From an uncultured Oscillospiraceae bacterium (GTDB lineage: Bacteria > Bacillota > Clostridia > Oscillospirales > Acutalibacteraceae): a stretch of 45,729 nucleotides of DNA. Position numbers and translations under genes: made by a program. Positions 30,907-39,701 of the stretch are shown here, in pieces (the first letter of the stretch is position 1; each line of letters opens with the position of its first letter). The notes beneath the pieces are model-generated. The model saw only the letters and a program-made list of their open reading frames with translations. It made no database searches and was not told where the DNA came from. The DNA lies in NCBI GenBank assembly GCA_905192745.1, contig CAJJLZ010000020.1:1-45729 (forward strand). The letters run 5' to 3'.

Positions 30907-33900
30907 ATGTCAAACGTGATTCGGGTTTTCGTCGAAAAGCGGGACGGCTTCGACGTGGAAGCGCGCCACATGCTGGACGACCTGCGGGACAATCTTGGAA
31001 TGACCGCCATCAGGTCGCTCCGTCTGCTGAACCGCTACGATGTGGAGGGACTGACGGCAGAGGAATTTGAACAGGCGCTGGTCACCGTATTTTCCGAGCC
31101 GAACGCGGACGACATATATGACGAGGCGTTCGACGCCGGAGAGGGATGGCGTGTGTTCGCCATGGAGTATCTTCCCGGACAGTACGATCAGCGCGCCGAT
31201 TCGGCGGCCCAGTGCGTCCAGCTGCTCACGCAGGGCGAACGTCCCCGTGTGGCGACGGCCCGGGTGATCTGTCTGGAGGGCGGGCTGACCGACGAGCAGT
31301 TTCTCCGCGTGCAGCAGTATCTGGTCAACCCGGTGGAATCCCGGGTGGCTTCCCTTGACAAGCCGGACACGCTGGATATGACCGCCGCCGCTCCGGAAAA
31401 CGTCCGGCGGGTGGAGGGTTTCACCACCATGTCCGATGCGGAGATCGAGGACTACTGGAAGTCGATGGGCTTCGCCATGTCGGCGGCCGACCTGAAGTTC
31501 TGCCAATCCTATTTCCGTGACGAGGAACACCGCGATCCCTCCGTCACCGAGCTGAAGGTGATCGATACTTACTGGTCCGACCACTGCCGTCATACCACCT
31601 TCCTCACCCGGCTGGAGGAAATCGAGGTGCAGCGCGGCGCGCTCTCCTCGGCGATCGAGGCGGCCCTTGCCGCGTATTACGAGGCGCGGGAGGAAGTGTA
31701 CGGCGAACGGATCGCAAAGAAAAACGTTACCCTGATGGATATGGCCACCATGGGGATGCGGCTGCTGAAAAAACGCGGCATGATCCCCGACCTCGACGAA
31801 TCGGACGAAATCAACGCCTGCTCTATTGAGGTGCCGGTGGAGATCAACGGCAAAACCGAGCAGTGGCTGGTTCAGTTCAAGAACGAAACCCACAATCACC
31901 CGACCGAAATCGAGCCCTTCGGCGGTGCGGCCACCTGCCTCGGCGGCGCGATCCGCGATCCGCTGTCCGGACGTGCCTACGTCTATCAGGCGATGCGGGT
32001 CACCGGCTCGGGCGATCCCCGCGTCACGCTGGAAAACACGCTGGAGGGCAAGCTTCCCAGCCGGAAAATCACTACCGGCGCGGCCGCCGGCTACTCCTCC
32101 TACGGCAACCAGATCGGTCTGGCGACCGGGCAGGTCGCCGAGCTGTACGATCCCGGCTACGTCGCCAAGCGGCTGGAAATCGGCGCGGTGGTCGGCGCTT
32201 CTCCCAAGGAGAACGTGGTGCGGGAGGCGCCGCAGCCGGGCGACGTGATCGTTCTGCTGGGCGGCCGGACCGGACGGGATGGCTGCGGCGGAGCGACCGG
32301 CTCCTCCAAGGCTCACACTTCCGAATCCATCGACACCTGCGGCGCGGAGGTTCAAAAGGGCAATCCGCCCACCGAGCGCAAAATTCAGCGCCTGTTCCGG
32401 GACGGCAAAGTTGCCCGGATGATTAAACGCTGCAACGACTTCGGCGCGGGCGGCGTCTGCGTCGCCATCGGCGAGCTGGCCGACGGACTGAAGATCGATC
32501 TGGATAAGGTTCCGAAAAAGTACGAAGGGCTGGACGGCACCGAGCTGGCGATTTCCGAATCGCAGGAGCGGATGGCGGTCGTGCTCGACCCGAAGGACGT
32601 GGACGCGTTCATCGCCGCCGCCGGGGAAGAAAATCTGGAAGCGACCTCCGTGGCCGTCGTCACCGAGGAAGCCCGCCTGCGGATGAACTGGCGCGGGGAC
32701 GGCGTGGTGGACGTCAGCCGCGATTTCCTGAACACCAACGGCGTGACCCAGACCGCCAAAGCGGTCATCACCGCCCCCAACCCGGACGCCGAATACCGCA
32801 CGGCCATCCCCTCCGGTCTCGCCGTGATTCCGCTGGCCGACGCGTTCCGCGAAAACCTCGGGCGGCTGGAGGTCGCCTGCCAGAAGGGTCTGGTCGAACG
32901 GTTTGACGCCAGCATCGGCGCTTCCACCGTCATGATGCCCTACGCCGGCAAATACCAGCTCACCCCCGAAGAGGGCATGACCGCCAAGCTCCCCGTGCTT
33001 TCGGGCGAGACCGACGCGGCCACCGCCATGACCTACGGCTTTATTCCGGGCATCTCCCGCTGGAGTCCGTTCCACGGCGCGGCGTTCGCCGTGACCACCT
33101 CGCTGGCCAAGCTGGCCGCGATGGGCGCCGATCCCTTCCGCGCCCGGCTGACCTTTCAGGAATATTTCGAGCGGCTCCGGGACGTACCGGAACGCTGGGG
33201 CAAGCCCGCCGCCGCCCTGCTCGGCGCGTTCGTCGCCCAGAAGGAATTCGGGGTGCCCTCCATCGGCGGCAAGGACTCCATGTCCGGCAGCTTTAACGAG
33301 CTGGACGTTCCCCCCACGCTGGTCAGCTTTACCTGCGATATGACCTCGGCGAAAAAGACCGGCACCGCCGCCTTCCAGCAAGCCGGTTCGCTGGTCGCCT
33401 TCCTGCCGATGCCGGTGGACGGGGAGACCCGCCTGCCCGACTGGAAAAAGGCGAAGGAACTGATGGACGAAATCTCCAAGCTGGTGCAGTACGGCGTGGT
33501 CCGCGCCGCCTCCGTGGTGCGGGAAGGCGGCGCCGCCGCCGCGGTCGCCCGGATGTGCTTCGGCAATAAGATCGGCTTCGCCTTCAACGGCGGGATTGAC
33601 CGCACCACCCTGTTCGCCCCGCTCGCCGGCTCCTTTGTGGTGGAGCTCAAGGAGGGCGATATGTGCCTGGAGGGGTTGGATTACCGGCTCATCGGCACCA
33701 CGGTGGAGGACGAGGCGATCATCCTCGACGGCGAAGAACTGCCGCTGGATGAGCTGATCGATCAGTGGATGGCTCCGCTGGAGCCGGTGTTCCCGAGCTT
33801 CCCGAAGGAGGAGCCGCCGATGGCTCCGGCGGTGCCGCTCCACACCCGGCGCGGCAGCGGTTCCCCCGCTGTCCACACCGCCCAGCCCCGTGTGTTTATC

Positions 33901-34680
33901 CCGGTCTTCCCCGGCACCAACTGCGAATACGACACGGCCCGCGCTTTCGAGCGGGCCGGAGCCAAGCCGGAGGTGCTGGTGGTGAAGAACCTGTCCCCCG
34001 CGGCGATCGAGGAAACCATCGTCCGGATGGAAAAAGCGATCCGGAACTCCCAGATCGTCATGCTGCCCGGCGGCTTCTCCGGCGGCGACGAGCCGGACGG
34101 TTCGGGCAAATTTATCGCCACCACTTTCCGCAATCCCCGCATCGCGGACGCGGTTACCGAGCTGCTCGAGCAGCGGGACGGCCTGATGCTCGGCATCTGC
34201 AACGGCTTCCAGGCGCTGATTAAGCTGGGCCTCGTTCCCTATGGCCGGATCACCGAGATCGCGGACGACGATCCCACCCTGACCTTCAACACGCTCGGCC
34301 GCCACGTCAGCCGGATGGTCTATACCCGGGTCACCTCGGTTCAGTCCCCGTGGCTCGCGGGCTGCAGCGCCGGAGACATTCACTGCGTGCCGGTTTCCCA
34401 CGGCGAAGGCCGCTTCTACGCGACGGAGGAAACGCTCCGTACTCTGGCGGCGAACGGGCAGATCGCTACCCAGTACGTCGATCCGGACGGCAATCCCTCC
34501 GCGTCGGTGGAATGGAACCCGAACGGCTCCTTCTGCGCGGTGGAAGGCATCACCTCCCCGGACGGACGGGTGCTCGGCAAGATGGGCCACAGCGAACGGC
34601 AGGGGGAGAACCTGTACAAAAACGTCCCCGGCGAAAAGGATCAGAAGCTGTTCCTCAGCGGCGTGCGGTATTTCGCCTGA
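30907..34680 (+). CDS. purL: Phosphoribosylformylglycinamidine synthase, single-chain
   Basis: A 1257-residue enzyme of de novo purine synthesis, converting FGAR, glutamine and ATP to FGAM. The start is ATG 30907 (MSNVIRVFVEK), with GAGGAA upstream. In order it has a PurS-like N-terminus, a linker with the ligand-binding HTTFL (WSDHCRHTTFL), the first AIRS half (FKNETHNHPTEIEPFGGAATCLGGAIRD), the second half (FAVTTSLAKLAAMGADP; VPSIGGKDSMSGSF), and a glutamine amidotransferase domain with nucleophile Cys in LGICNGFQALIKLGL and SHGEGRFYA. It stands alone, away from other pur genes in the window, with a bidirectional terminator after it. Confidence 0.96.
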   Translation: MSNVIRVFVEKRDGFDVEARHMLDDLRDNLGMTAIRSLRLLNRYDVEGLTAEEFEQALVTVFSEPNADDIYDEAFDAGEGWRVFAMEYLPGQYDQRADSAAQCVQLLTQGERPRVATARVICLEGGLTDEQFLRVQQYLVNPVESRVASLDKPDTLDMTAAAPENVRRVEGFTTMSDAEIEDYWKSMGFAMSAADLKFCQSYFRDEEHRDPSVTELKVIDTYWSDHCRHTTFLTRLEEIEVQRGALSSAIEAALAAYYEAREEVYGERIAKKNVTLMDMATMGMRLLKKRGMIPDLDESDEINACSIEVPVEINGKTEQWLVQFKNETHNHPTEIEPFGGAATCLGGAIRDPLSGRAYVYQAMRVTGSGDPRVTLENTLEGKLPSRKITTGAAAGYSSYGNQIGLATGQVAELYDPGYVAKRLEIGAVVGASPKENVVREAPQPGDVIVLLGGRTGRDGCGGATGSSKAHTSESIDTCGAEVQKGNPPTERKIQRLFRDGKVARMIKRCNDFGAGGVCVAIGELADGLKIDLDKVPKKYEGLDGTELAISESQERMAVVLDPKDVDAFIAAAGEENLEATSVAVVTEEARLRMNWRGDGVVDVSRDFLNTNGVTQTAKAVITAPNPDAEYRTAIPSGLAVIPLADAFRENLGRLEVACQKGLVERFDASIGASTVMMPYAGKYQLTPEEGMTAKLPVLSGETDAATAMTYGFIPGISRWSPFHGAAFAVTTSLAKLAAMGADPFRARLTFQEYFERLRDVPERWGKPAAALLGAFVAQKEFGVPSIGGKDSMSGSFNELDVPPTLVSFTCDMTSAKKTGTAAFQQAGSLVAFLPMPVDGETRLPDWKKAKELMDEISKLVQYGVVRAASVVREGGAAAAVARMCFGNKIGFAFNGGIDRTTLFAPLAGSFVVELKEGDMCLEGLDYRLIGTTVEDEAIILDGEELPLDELIDQWMAPLEPVFPSFPKEEPPMAPAVPLHTRRGSGSPAVHTAQPRVFIPVFPGTNCEYDTARAFERAGAKPEVLVVKNLSPAAIEETIVRMEKAIRNSQIVMLPGGFSGGDEPDGSGKFIATTFRNPRIADAVTELLEQRDGLMLGICNGFQALIKLGLVPYGRITEIADDDPTLTFNTLGRHVSRMVYTRVTSVQSPWLAGCSAGDIHCVPVSHGEGRFYATEETLRTLAANGQIATQYVDPDGNPSASVEWNPNGSFCAVEGITSPDGRVLGKMGHSERQGENLYKNVPGEKDQKLFLSGVRYFA

Positions 34681-34701
34681 CGGCTTCCTGCCCATAAACG
34701 T

Positions 34702-34735
34702 AAAAAAGGCTTCCCCTCGCGGGGAAGCCTTTTTT
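34702..34735. terminator. Bidirectional terminator between purL and the TPM gene
   Basis: AAAAAAGGCTTCCCC (34702-34716) and GGGGAAGCCTTTTTT (34721-34735) pair over 15 bp with a TCGC loop, giving a T tract in both directions. It serves the convergent purL and TPM-protein genes. Confidence 0.95.
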
Positions 34736-34768
34736 GATCTTGTATGATCCCGCCGCCGGGTAGGTATG

Positions 34769-35578
34769 TCAGAATCCGCGGGAGCTGCCGCCTCCGCCGA
34801 AGCTGCCGCCTCCGCCGCTGAAACCGCCGCCTCCACCATGGAAACCGCCTCCGCCGCCGAAGCTGCCGCCGCTTCCTCCGCCGAAGCCTCCGCCATGTCC
34901 GCCGAAGAAGATAAACGGCGGACCGCCGCGGTAATGCCGGCGGCCGAAAACCAGAGCGAAAACAATTATCAGCAGCACAATCGTGCCGACCGCGCCGAGC
35001 GCATCCCCGTCGTCCGTTGTATCCTCCTCCGGGGATACCGGAACGTAATCCTCATCCAGCGGCTCCAGCCCGTATTCGATGTAGACCTCGTTAATCAGGG
35101 CGCGGTACGCCTTGCGCATTCCCGCGGAAAAGTCGTCGTTCCGAAAATCAGGGGTGGCATACTGATCCAGAATCCGGCCGGTCTTTGCATCGGGGAGCGC
35201 GCCCTCCAGACCGTTTCCTACCTCGATGCGGACCTGCCGGTCCTCCACCGCCAGAAGCAGCAGGATGCCGTTGTTCTTATCCTTTTCGCCAATGCCCCAT
35301 TCCCGGCCCAGTTCCAGTCCGTAGCTGCGGATCTCCTCCCCGCCGGTGGTCGGCACGGTCACCGCCACCACCTGCGCTCCGGTCTGTTTATCCAGCTCCG
35401 CGCCAAGGGCGTAGATTTCCTCCGCATCGGCCGCCGAGAGAACACCGGCAAAATCGTTGACGAAAAAACGGCCGGTCGGTTCATAGGTTGTCTTGGCCGC
35501 CGCGCCCGCCGTGAAAAGAGCCGACAGAATCAGCCCCATACACAGCAGAATCGACAGCCGTCGTTTCTTCCTTCTCAT
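34769..35578 (-). CDS. TPM-domain membrane protein with Gly-rich tail (YgcG-like)
   Basis: A 269-residue protein. A signal peptide (RRLSILLCMGLILSALFTAGAAA) is followed by the TPM domain at ~35-175 (VNDFAGVLSAADAEEIYALGAELDKQTGAQVVAVTVPTTGG; WGIGEKDKNNGILLLLAVEDRQVRIEVGNGLEG). One membrane helix (AVGTIVLLIIVFALVFG) then leads to ~45 residues of Gly with Ser, Phe and His. The typical role is unknown; family members pair with LemA, as here (29 bases downstream of the LemA gene), and are thought to act at the membrane surface, perhaps in photosystem-type repair in plants or stress in bacteria. Confidence 0.9.
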   Translation of the reverse strand: MRRKKRRLSILLCMGLILSALFTAGAAAKTTYEPTGRFFVNDFAGVLSAADAEEIYALGAELDKQTGAQVVAVTVPTTGGEEIRSYGLELGREWGIGEKDKNNGILLLLAVEDRQVRIEVGNGLEGALPDAKTGRILDQYATPDFRNDDFSAGMRKAYRALINEVYIEYGLEPLDEDYVPVSPEEDTTDDGDALGAVGTIVLLIIVFALVFGRRHYRGGPPFIFFGGHGGGFGGGSGGSFGGGGGFHGGGGGFSGGGGSFGGGGSSRGF

Positions 35579-35607
35579 GGGCGTCGCCCCATCCTCTCCC
35601 CTCGCGG

Positions 35608-36183
35608 TCAGAAGCTCACATTCGGAACAGAGGACGCGCCTTCCGAACTTTCGAACAACGCGGCCTTTTCAAAGCCGAACATTCCGGCGATAATATTGCT
35701 GGGGAAGCGGCGGATCTTTACGTTGTATTCCTGCACCGCCTTGTTGTAATCCTGCCGGGCGACAGTGATGCGGTTCTCCGTTCCGGCCAGCTCATCCTGC
35801 AGACCGATGAAGTTTTCGTTCGCCTTCAGATCGGGATAGTTCTCCACGATCACCATCAGGCGGTTCAGCGCGCTGGTCAGCTCGCCGTTCGCCTGCTCCA
35901 TCTCCTCCACCGTATTCGCGCCGCTCAGCTTGGCGCGCGCGTCCGCCAGCGCGGTATAAATTTCCTCTTCGTGCTGGGCATACCCCTTCACGGTATTCAC
36001 CAGATTCGGAATCAGGTCGCTGCGGCGCTGAAGCTGGGTCTCGATGTTGCTGGCCTGAGTTTCCACCGTCTGCTCGCTGGTCACCAGCCCGTTATAGGAA
36101 GAAACCCCCCAACCGACAATTCCAATCACCAGAACCACAATCGCGCCAAGGACGCCCAGAAGAATCCCCGTGCTTTTTTTCAT
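35608..36183 (-). CDS. LemA-family protein
   Basis: A 191-residue protein starting at ATG 36183 (MKKSTGILLGV), with AAGGAG upstream. One N-terminal membrane helix (GILLGVLGAIVVLVIGIVGWGV) is followed by the helical LemA domain: SYNGLVTSEQTVETQASNIETQLQRRSDLIPNLVNTVKGYAQHEEEIYTALADARAKL, then LKANENFIGLQDELAGTENRITVARQDYNKAVQEYNVKIRRFPSNIIAGMFGF. The family is widespread and its role unclear. It forms an operon with the TPM gene. Confidence 0.94.
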   Translation of the reverse strand: MKKSTGILLGVLGAIVVLVIGIVGWGVSSYNGLVTSEQTVETQASNIETQLQRRSDLIPNLVNTVKGYAQHEEEIYTALADARAKLSGANTVEEMEQANGELTSALNRLMVIVENYPDLKANENFIGLQDELAGTENRITVARQDYNKAVQEYNVKIRRFPSNIIAGMFGFEKAALFESSEGASSVPNVSF

Positions 36184-36362
36184 ATTGTCCATCTCCTTTT
36201 TCAGATATGTATCGACATCCGCAGGGAATTTACCCCGTGATTTCCACTTTATCATAGCGTATCTTGCCTTTGGGGGCAAGAGTTATGGGTGGAAATTAAA
36301 CGTTCGTTCATAATGTGCGGAAAAATGAGGCTTATTTCCCGGGAAATTGGAAGGCGTTGAAT

Positions 36363-36406
36363 CGATTCCTTTTCGATTCCTTTTCGATTCCCTTTCGATT
36401 TTCTTC
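36363..36406. repeat. Four tandem 11-bp repeats upstream of the patatin gene
   Basis: CGATTCCTTTT occurs at 36363-36373 and exactly again at 36374-36384. CGATTCCCTTT (36385-36395) and CGATTTTCTTC (36396-36406) are degenerate third and fourth copies. The period is close to one helical turn. The array lies 66 bases before the patatin-like start in the gap 36184-36471. Confidence 0.7.
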
Positions 36407-36471
36407 CGACCGACTCATAACCGTTTCTCCCGTTCCATAGGATGTAGAGAAACCGGAAAGAGGGGGATTTC

Positions 36472-37338
36472 ATGCGTTACGGCATTGCGTTTGCGGGCGG
36501 AGGGGCGCGGGGCGCCGCCCATGTCGGGGTCCTGCTGGCGCTCACGGAGGCGGGGCTGATTCCCTCCTCGGTGGCGGGAACCAGCGCGGGCAGCCTGATC
36601 GCCGGATTATATGCGGCGGGCGTTTCCCCCGCTCGTCAGAAACAGGTTCTGCTTTCCATGTCGAGGAATGGACGGGAATTTATTGATCCGGATCTGAAAG
36701 GCCTGTTCCGGGCGCTTTTCCAGCTTCTTACCCTGCGGCCAGTATCGGTCAAAGGGTTGATTAAGGGGGACCGACTGGAGCAGTTTCTCTGTTCCCTGAC
36801 CGGCGGGAAAGCGATGCACGACCTGACGATGCGCACCGTCATCCCCGCCGTAAACGTCCGCACCGGGGAAACCATTGCCTACACCAATACGCTGGCTGGC
36901 GTGCGGCCGGTTCCTCACGTCCGCTGGACAACCGAGATGCCGCTCTGCCGCGCCATGCGGGCCAGCGCCGCCGTCCCCGCCGTTTTCCGGCCGGTGATGC
37001 AGGAGGATATGTGTCTGGTGGACGGCGGGCTGACCGACAATCTGCCGGTCAGCCTCCTGCTGGCGGCGGGAGAACGCAACGTTCTCGCCGTGGACGTTTC
37101 GGAGGAATACGAACCGCCGAAAACGGAAAACATCATCGAAATCGCTTCCCACTCGCTGACCATCGTCACCAGCCGCCTGAAGGAACGCGTTGCGCGGGGA
37201 GAGAAACTGCTGCTCCATCCCCGGCTGCCCGAGGAAGCGGGCCTGCTCACCCTCGGCGCCATGGCGGAGTGTATGGAGGCGGGATACCGGGAGGTTCAAA
37301 GTCAGCTTCCGCTGATCCGCGCGGTACTGGAGCTTTGA
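36472..37338 (+). CDS. Patatin-like phospholipase
   Basis: A 288-residue protein from ATG 36472, with AGAGGGGG upstream. The oxyanion motif GGGARGAAH is at residues 9-17, the nucleophile Ser38 lies in GTSAG, and the partner Asp is in LVDGGLTDNLPV around residue 184, so both catalytic residues are present. Members of this cytoplasmic RssA-like group hydrolyse lipid esters; the substrate is unknown. No signal peptide is seen. Neighbours offer no pathway hint. Confidence 0.9.
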   Translation: MRYGIAFAGGGARGAAHVGVLLALTEAGLIPSSVAGTSAGSLIAGLYAAGVSPARQKQVLLSMSRNGREFIDPDLKGLFRALFQLLTLRPVSVKGLIKGDRLEQFLCSLTGGKAMHDLTMRTVIPAVNVRTGETIAYTNTLAGVRPVPHVRWTTEMPLCRAMRASAAVPAVFRPVMQEDMCLVDGGLTDNLPVSLLLAAGERNVLAVDVSEEYEPPKTENIIEIASHSLTIVTSRLKERVARGEKLLLHPRLPEEAGLLTLGAMAECMEAGYREVQSQLPLIRAVLEL

Positions 37339-37389
37339 AAAGTCCGCCGACCGGACCGCCGGACGATATCGTCAAAAGCGCCCGTATGG

Positions 37390-37421
37390 AAAAGGAGGAG
37401 ACGCCGGCGTCTCCTCCTTTT
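37390..37421. terminator. Perfect palindrome terminator after the patatin gene
   Basis: AAAAGGAGGAGACGCC (37390-37405) is exactly mirrored by GGCGTCTCCTCCTTTT (37406-37421). It ends the patatin gene and, on the other strand, directly abuts the stop of the leftward small gene. Confidence 0.85.
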
Positions 37422-37694
37422 TTAATCGGCAAAGGTGATATGATCCGGTCCGGCAAAACGGCCGTTTTCCGTCTCCGGCGGAACCGATGCCGAAAAAGAG
37501 GCCGCCGGATCGGCAGCGCCGGAACCGATGAAAAAACTGCGGCAGCGCTTCTCCACCGCTTCCGCGTCGTCGGCGGAGAGCACCCCCTGCGCCACATAGT
37601 CGGCGGTGCATAAAACCGTTTCCGGCCAGGTATGCTCCCCCGTACAGTACCCCTGAACGATGCCGTCGATCAGCCATTCCCGGAACTGGAACAA
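37422..37694 (-). CDS. Hypothetical protein, 90 residues
   Basis: The frame starts at TTG 37694 (LFQFREWLIDGIVQ) six bases after GGGGGAG and ends at 37422 next to a terminator. Residues 1-~55 look like a folded helical domain with two Cys (GYCTGEHTWPETVLCTADYVAQGVLSADDAEAVEKRC). The remainder is low-complexity. I recognise no family. The ribosome site and terminator favour a real gene; the TTG start and short length keep confidence modest. Confidence 0.5.
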   Translation of the reverse strand: MFQFREWLIDGIVQGYCTGEHTWPETVLCTADYVAQGVLSADDAEAVEKRCRSFFIGSGAADPAASFSASVPPETENGRFAGPDHITFAD

Positions 37695-37792
37695 ACCGTC
37701 TCCCCCTTTTTCACTGGATATTGGGATACAGCTAGTTTTTCCGAAGCGTCCGCAAAATATACGACGGGGGGAAGGGGCTTTTTACAGGCTGT

Positions 37793-38608
37793 TCAGCCTG
37801 CGCAGAGTTCTTCCAGCGTACCGAAGGTATAGCCCTCCGCTTCCCATTTGGTCAGAAGTTCATCCAGAATCTCCGCGTTGGTCCTGGAGGTACTGTGCAG
37901 CAGCACCACCGCGCCGGGGTGGATACGGGTCAGCAGCTTGGAAAACGCCTCTTCGTGCGTCGGCTGTTTGTCTACATACCAATCGACATAGGCCAGACTC
38001 CAGAAGATGGTTTGATACCCCAGCTCCTTCGCCTGCTTCAGGTTGCTTTCGCTGTATTTGCCCTGCGGGGGGCGATAGAATTTTTTCATATCCTGCCCCG
38101 TCGTTTCCCTGTACAGTGTCTCCAGCGACCGAATTTCCTCTGTAAAGGCGGTCATATCCGAAATTTTGGACATATCCGGATGGTGGAAGGTGTGGTTCCC
38201 CACAATATGCCCCTCGTCCACCATTCGCTTAACCAGTTCCGGCGCGGTCTGGATATAATTTCCCACGACAAAGAAGGCCGCTTTCACATTGTGCTTTTTC
38301 AACGCGTCCAGAATGGCCGGGGTATAGCCGTTTTCATAGCCCGCGTCAAACGTCAGGTAAATTACCTTTTTTGTCTCATCCCCCACATAGTGGGCGTTAT
38401 ACTGTTTCAAAAACTCCGCCGTGGCGTTCCCGACCGGTGTTTTTCCATTCTCCCGGAAGCTCAGCCCCCAGTTAGTATTGGCCGCGGCGGTCTCCGCCGC
38501 CTCCGGTGAGGACCCCGCCGAAACGCAGGCTATGCCCACCGGGATAAGCAACGCCAGACAGCAGGCCAACGCCCCAAGCAAGTGTTTCCCCTTTACTACC
38601 GCATACAT
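37793..38608 (-). CDS. PdaA-like polysaccharide deacetylase
   Basis: A 271-residue secreted or anchored enzyme. An N-terminal hydrophobic segment (LLGALACCLALLIPVGIACVSAG) is followed by a NodB-type fold: YLTFDAGYENG (motif 1, the TFDxGYE form of PdaA), HTFHHPDMSK (metal His pair), FYRPPQGKYSESNLKQAKELGY, FWSLAYVDWYVD and VVLLHSTSRTNAE. In spore-formers PdaA deacetylates N-acetylmuramic acid so that cortex muramic delta-lactam can form. That specific role is inferred from motif form and length. It is a single gene with its own ribosome site GAGGGTGAGAG. Confidence 0.88.
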   Translation of the reverse strand: MYAVVKGKHLLGALACCLALLIPVGIACVSAGSSPEAAETAAANTNWGLSFRENGKTPVGNATAEFLKQYNAHYVGDETKKVIYLTFDAGYENGYTPAILDALKKHNVKAAFFVVGNYIQTAPELVKRMVDEGHIVGNHTFHHPDMSKISDMTAFTEEIRSLETLYRETTGQDMKKFYRPPQGKYSESNLKQAKELGYQTIFWSLAYVDWYVDKQPTHEEAFSKLLTRIHPGAVVLLHSTSRTNAEILDELLTKWEAEGYTFGTLEELCAG

Positions 38609-38720
38609 TCTCTCACCCTCGTTTTTCTCGGTATGGCAGCCCCGGAATCCGGGCTTATTCCATCCTTATGCGAAAGCGGAATGGCGCATGACGGAAGGAC
38701 AGGCGGAAAGGAATGAAAAT

Positions 38721-38758
38721 AAAAAGCCCGGCCGGGAAATGAAACCGACCGGCCGGGC
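38721..38758 (-). terminator. Terminator after the cysteine-rich small gene
   Basis: GCCCGGCCGG (38726-38735) and CCGGCCGGGC (38749-38758) form a perfect 10-bp stem; on the minus strand it is followed by TTTTTATTTTC. It ends the leftward transcript of the small gene at 38776. Confidence 0.8.
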
Positions 38759-38775
38759 CTAAAAGCTTTTTCGCT

Positions 38776-39006
38776 TTACAGAAGTCCTTCAAACAGAAGG
38801 GCTTGCTTTTCGTCTTCTTCAAAATCCTCGCAGTCGTCCTGCTCGCAGGAAAGGAGCGCCGCCGGGATCTTCTCCCGCCGTGCGCACGCCAGAGGCTCGC
38901 CGGGATCGTCCAGCAGGTTCTGCCGCCGGTGAACGCAGCGGTTGCACAACGGCACCTGCAGATGAAACCCGAAATCCTCCATACTATCGCGCATCGCCAA
39001 AATCAA
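38776..39006 (-). CDS. Small cysteine-rich acidic protein, possible metal binder
   Basis: A frame of 76 residues starts at TTG 39006, with GGGAG five bases upstream, or at ATG 38994 or 38982. It contains CNRCVH, then CARREKIPAALLSCEQDDCEDFEEDEKQALLFEGLL. The pattern CxxC ... C ... C ... C resembles small zinc-binding proteins. The acidic tail is unusual. Position between a lipoprotein gene and a terminator suggests the end of a short operon. No family recognised with confidence. Confidence 0.6.
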   Translation of the reverse strand: MILAMRDSMEDFGFHLQVPLCNRCVHRRQNLLDDPGEPLACARREKIPAALLSCEQDDCEDFEEDEKQALLFEGLL

Positions 39007-39072
39007 TCATCTCCCACAAAACCGGAGGGGTCGGAAGGAAGGCCATCCCTCCCGAAACGGCGGGCCCCCGGC

Positions 39073-39591
39073 TCAGAGCTTTTCCAGAATCAGGGCCGCC
39101 ATCTGACGGGCGGCCGACAGGCAGGCGTCCGTATCCTTTTCCGCAATATCGGCGGTCACGCTGAGCATATACCCCTTGCCATAGACAAGAAGCTGCTTCA
39201 TCTCGGCGCTCCATACGGCGGCCTCGCCGAGATTCGGCGTTTCCACCGCGTCCTCATACAGGGGGACGGTCGCGTCGTAGATATCCCGTCCGCATTCCTT
39301 CAAGCTGATTTCCGCCGTGGTCTGGGAATCGGCGGAGGAATAATGCGCCACCGTGCCGGACTCGTATTCCTGCGGGTCGCCCACCTCCGCGCCGAGGGCG
39401 GCGCCCACCTGCCCGGTTGTCAGAAGGCCGGTTATCTCCACATTGAGAAGGGTCGGCATCGTAGCGGTCGTGGTCGGCGTCGGCGGGGCGGAAGAGCTCT
39501 CCGCCTTGTTGCCGCAGCCGGGCAGGGAAACCGCCGACAGCAGCAAAACGCCGGCCGTCAGAAGTATTGTACTCATTCTTTTCCGCAGCAT
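39073..39591 (-). CDS. Putative lipoprotein of unknown function
   Basis: A 172-residue protein from ATG 39591, with AAGGAGAC upstream. A signal peptide ends in a lipobox, TAGVLLLSAVSLPGCGNK, so the mature protein begins at Cys26 and is lipid-anchored. A Ser/Pro/Thr linker follows, and then a ~120-residue domain (ITGLLTTGQVGAALGAEVGDPQEYESGTVAHYSSADSQTTAEISLKE; VWSAEMKQLLVYGKGYMLSVTADIAEKD). It resembles small DUF3558/DUF4367-like extracellular domains only in style. Function unknown. Confidence 0.8.
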   Translation of the reverse strand: MLRKRMSTILLTAGVLLLSAVSLPGCGNKAESSSAPPTPTTTATMPTLLNVEITGLLTTGQVGAALGAEVGDPQEYESGTVAHYSSADSQTTAEISLKECGRDIYDATVPLYEDAVETPNLGEAAVWSAEMKQLLVYGKGYMLSVTADIAEKDTDACLSAARQMAALILEKL

Positions 39592-39701
39592 TGAATCCCG
39601 TCTCCTTTCGACGATCCAGAGGAATCTTCCATCGCGTTACCCACATACTAACACAAAACGCCGGGAGGAGCAAGCGGAACCCCTTTCCTTTCCGACGCTT
39701 T

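Noticed and set aside
30910..34965. 1351-codon open frame on the minus strand
   Set aside because: It is a mirror of the GC-rich purL gene; composition is Gly/Ala/Arg/His-rich without any domain and purL is unmistakable.
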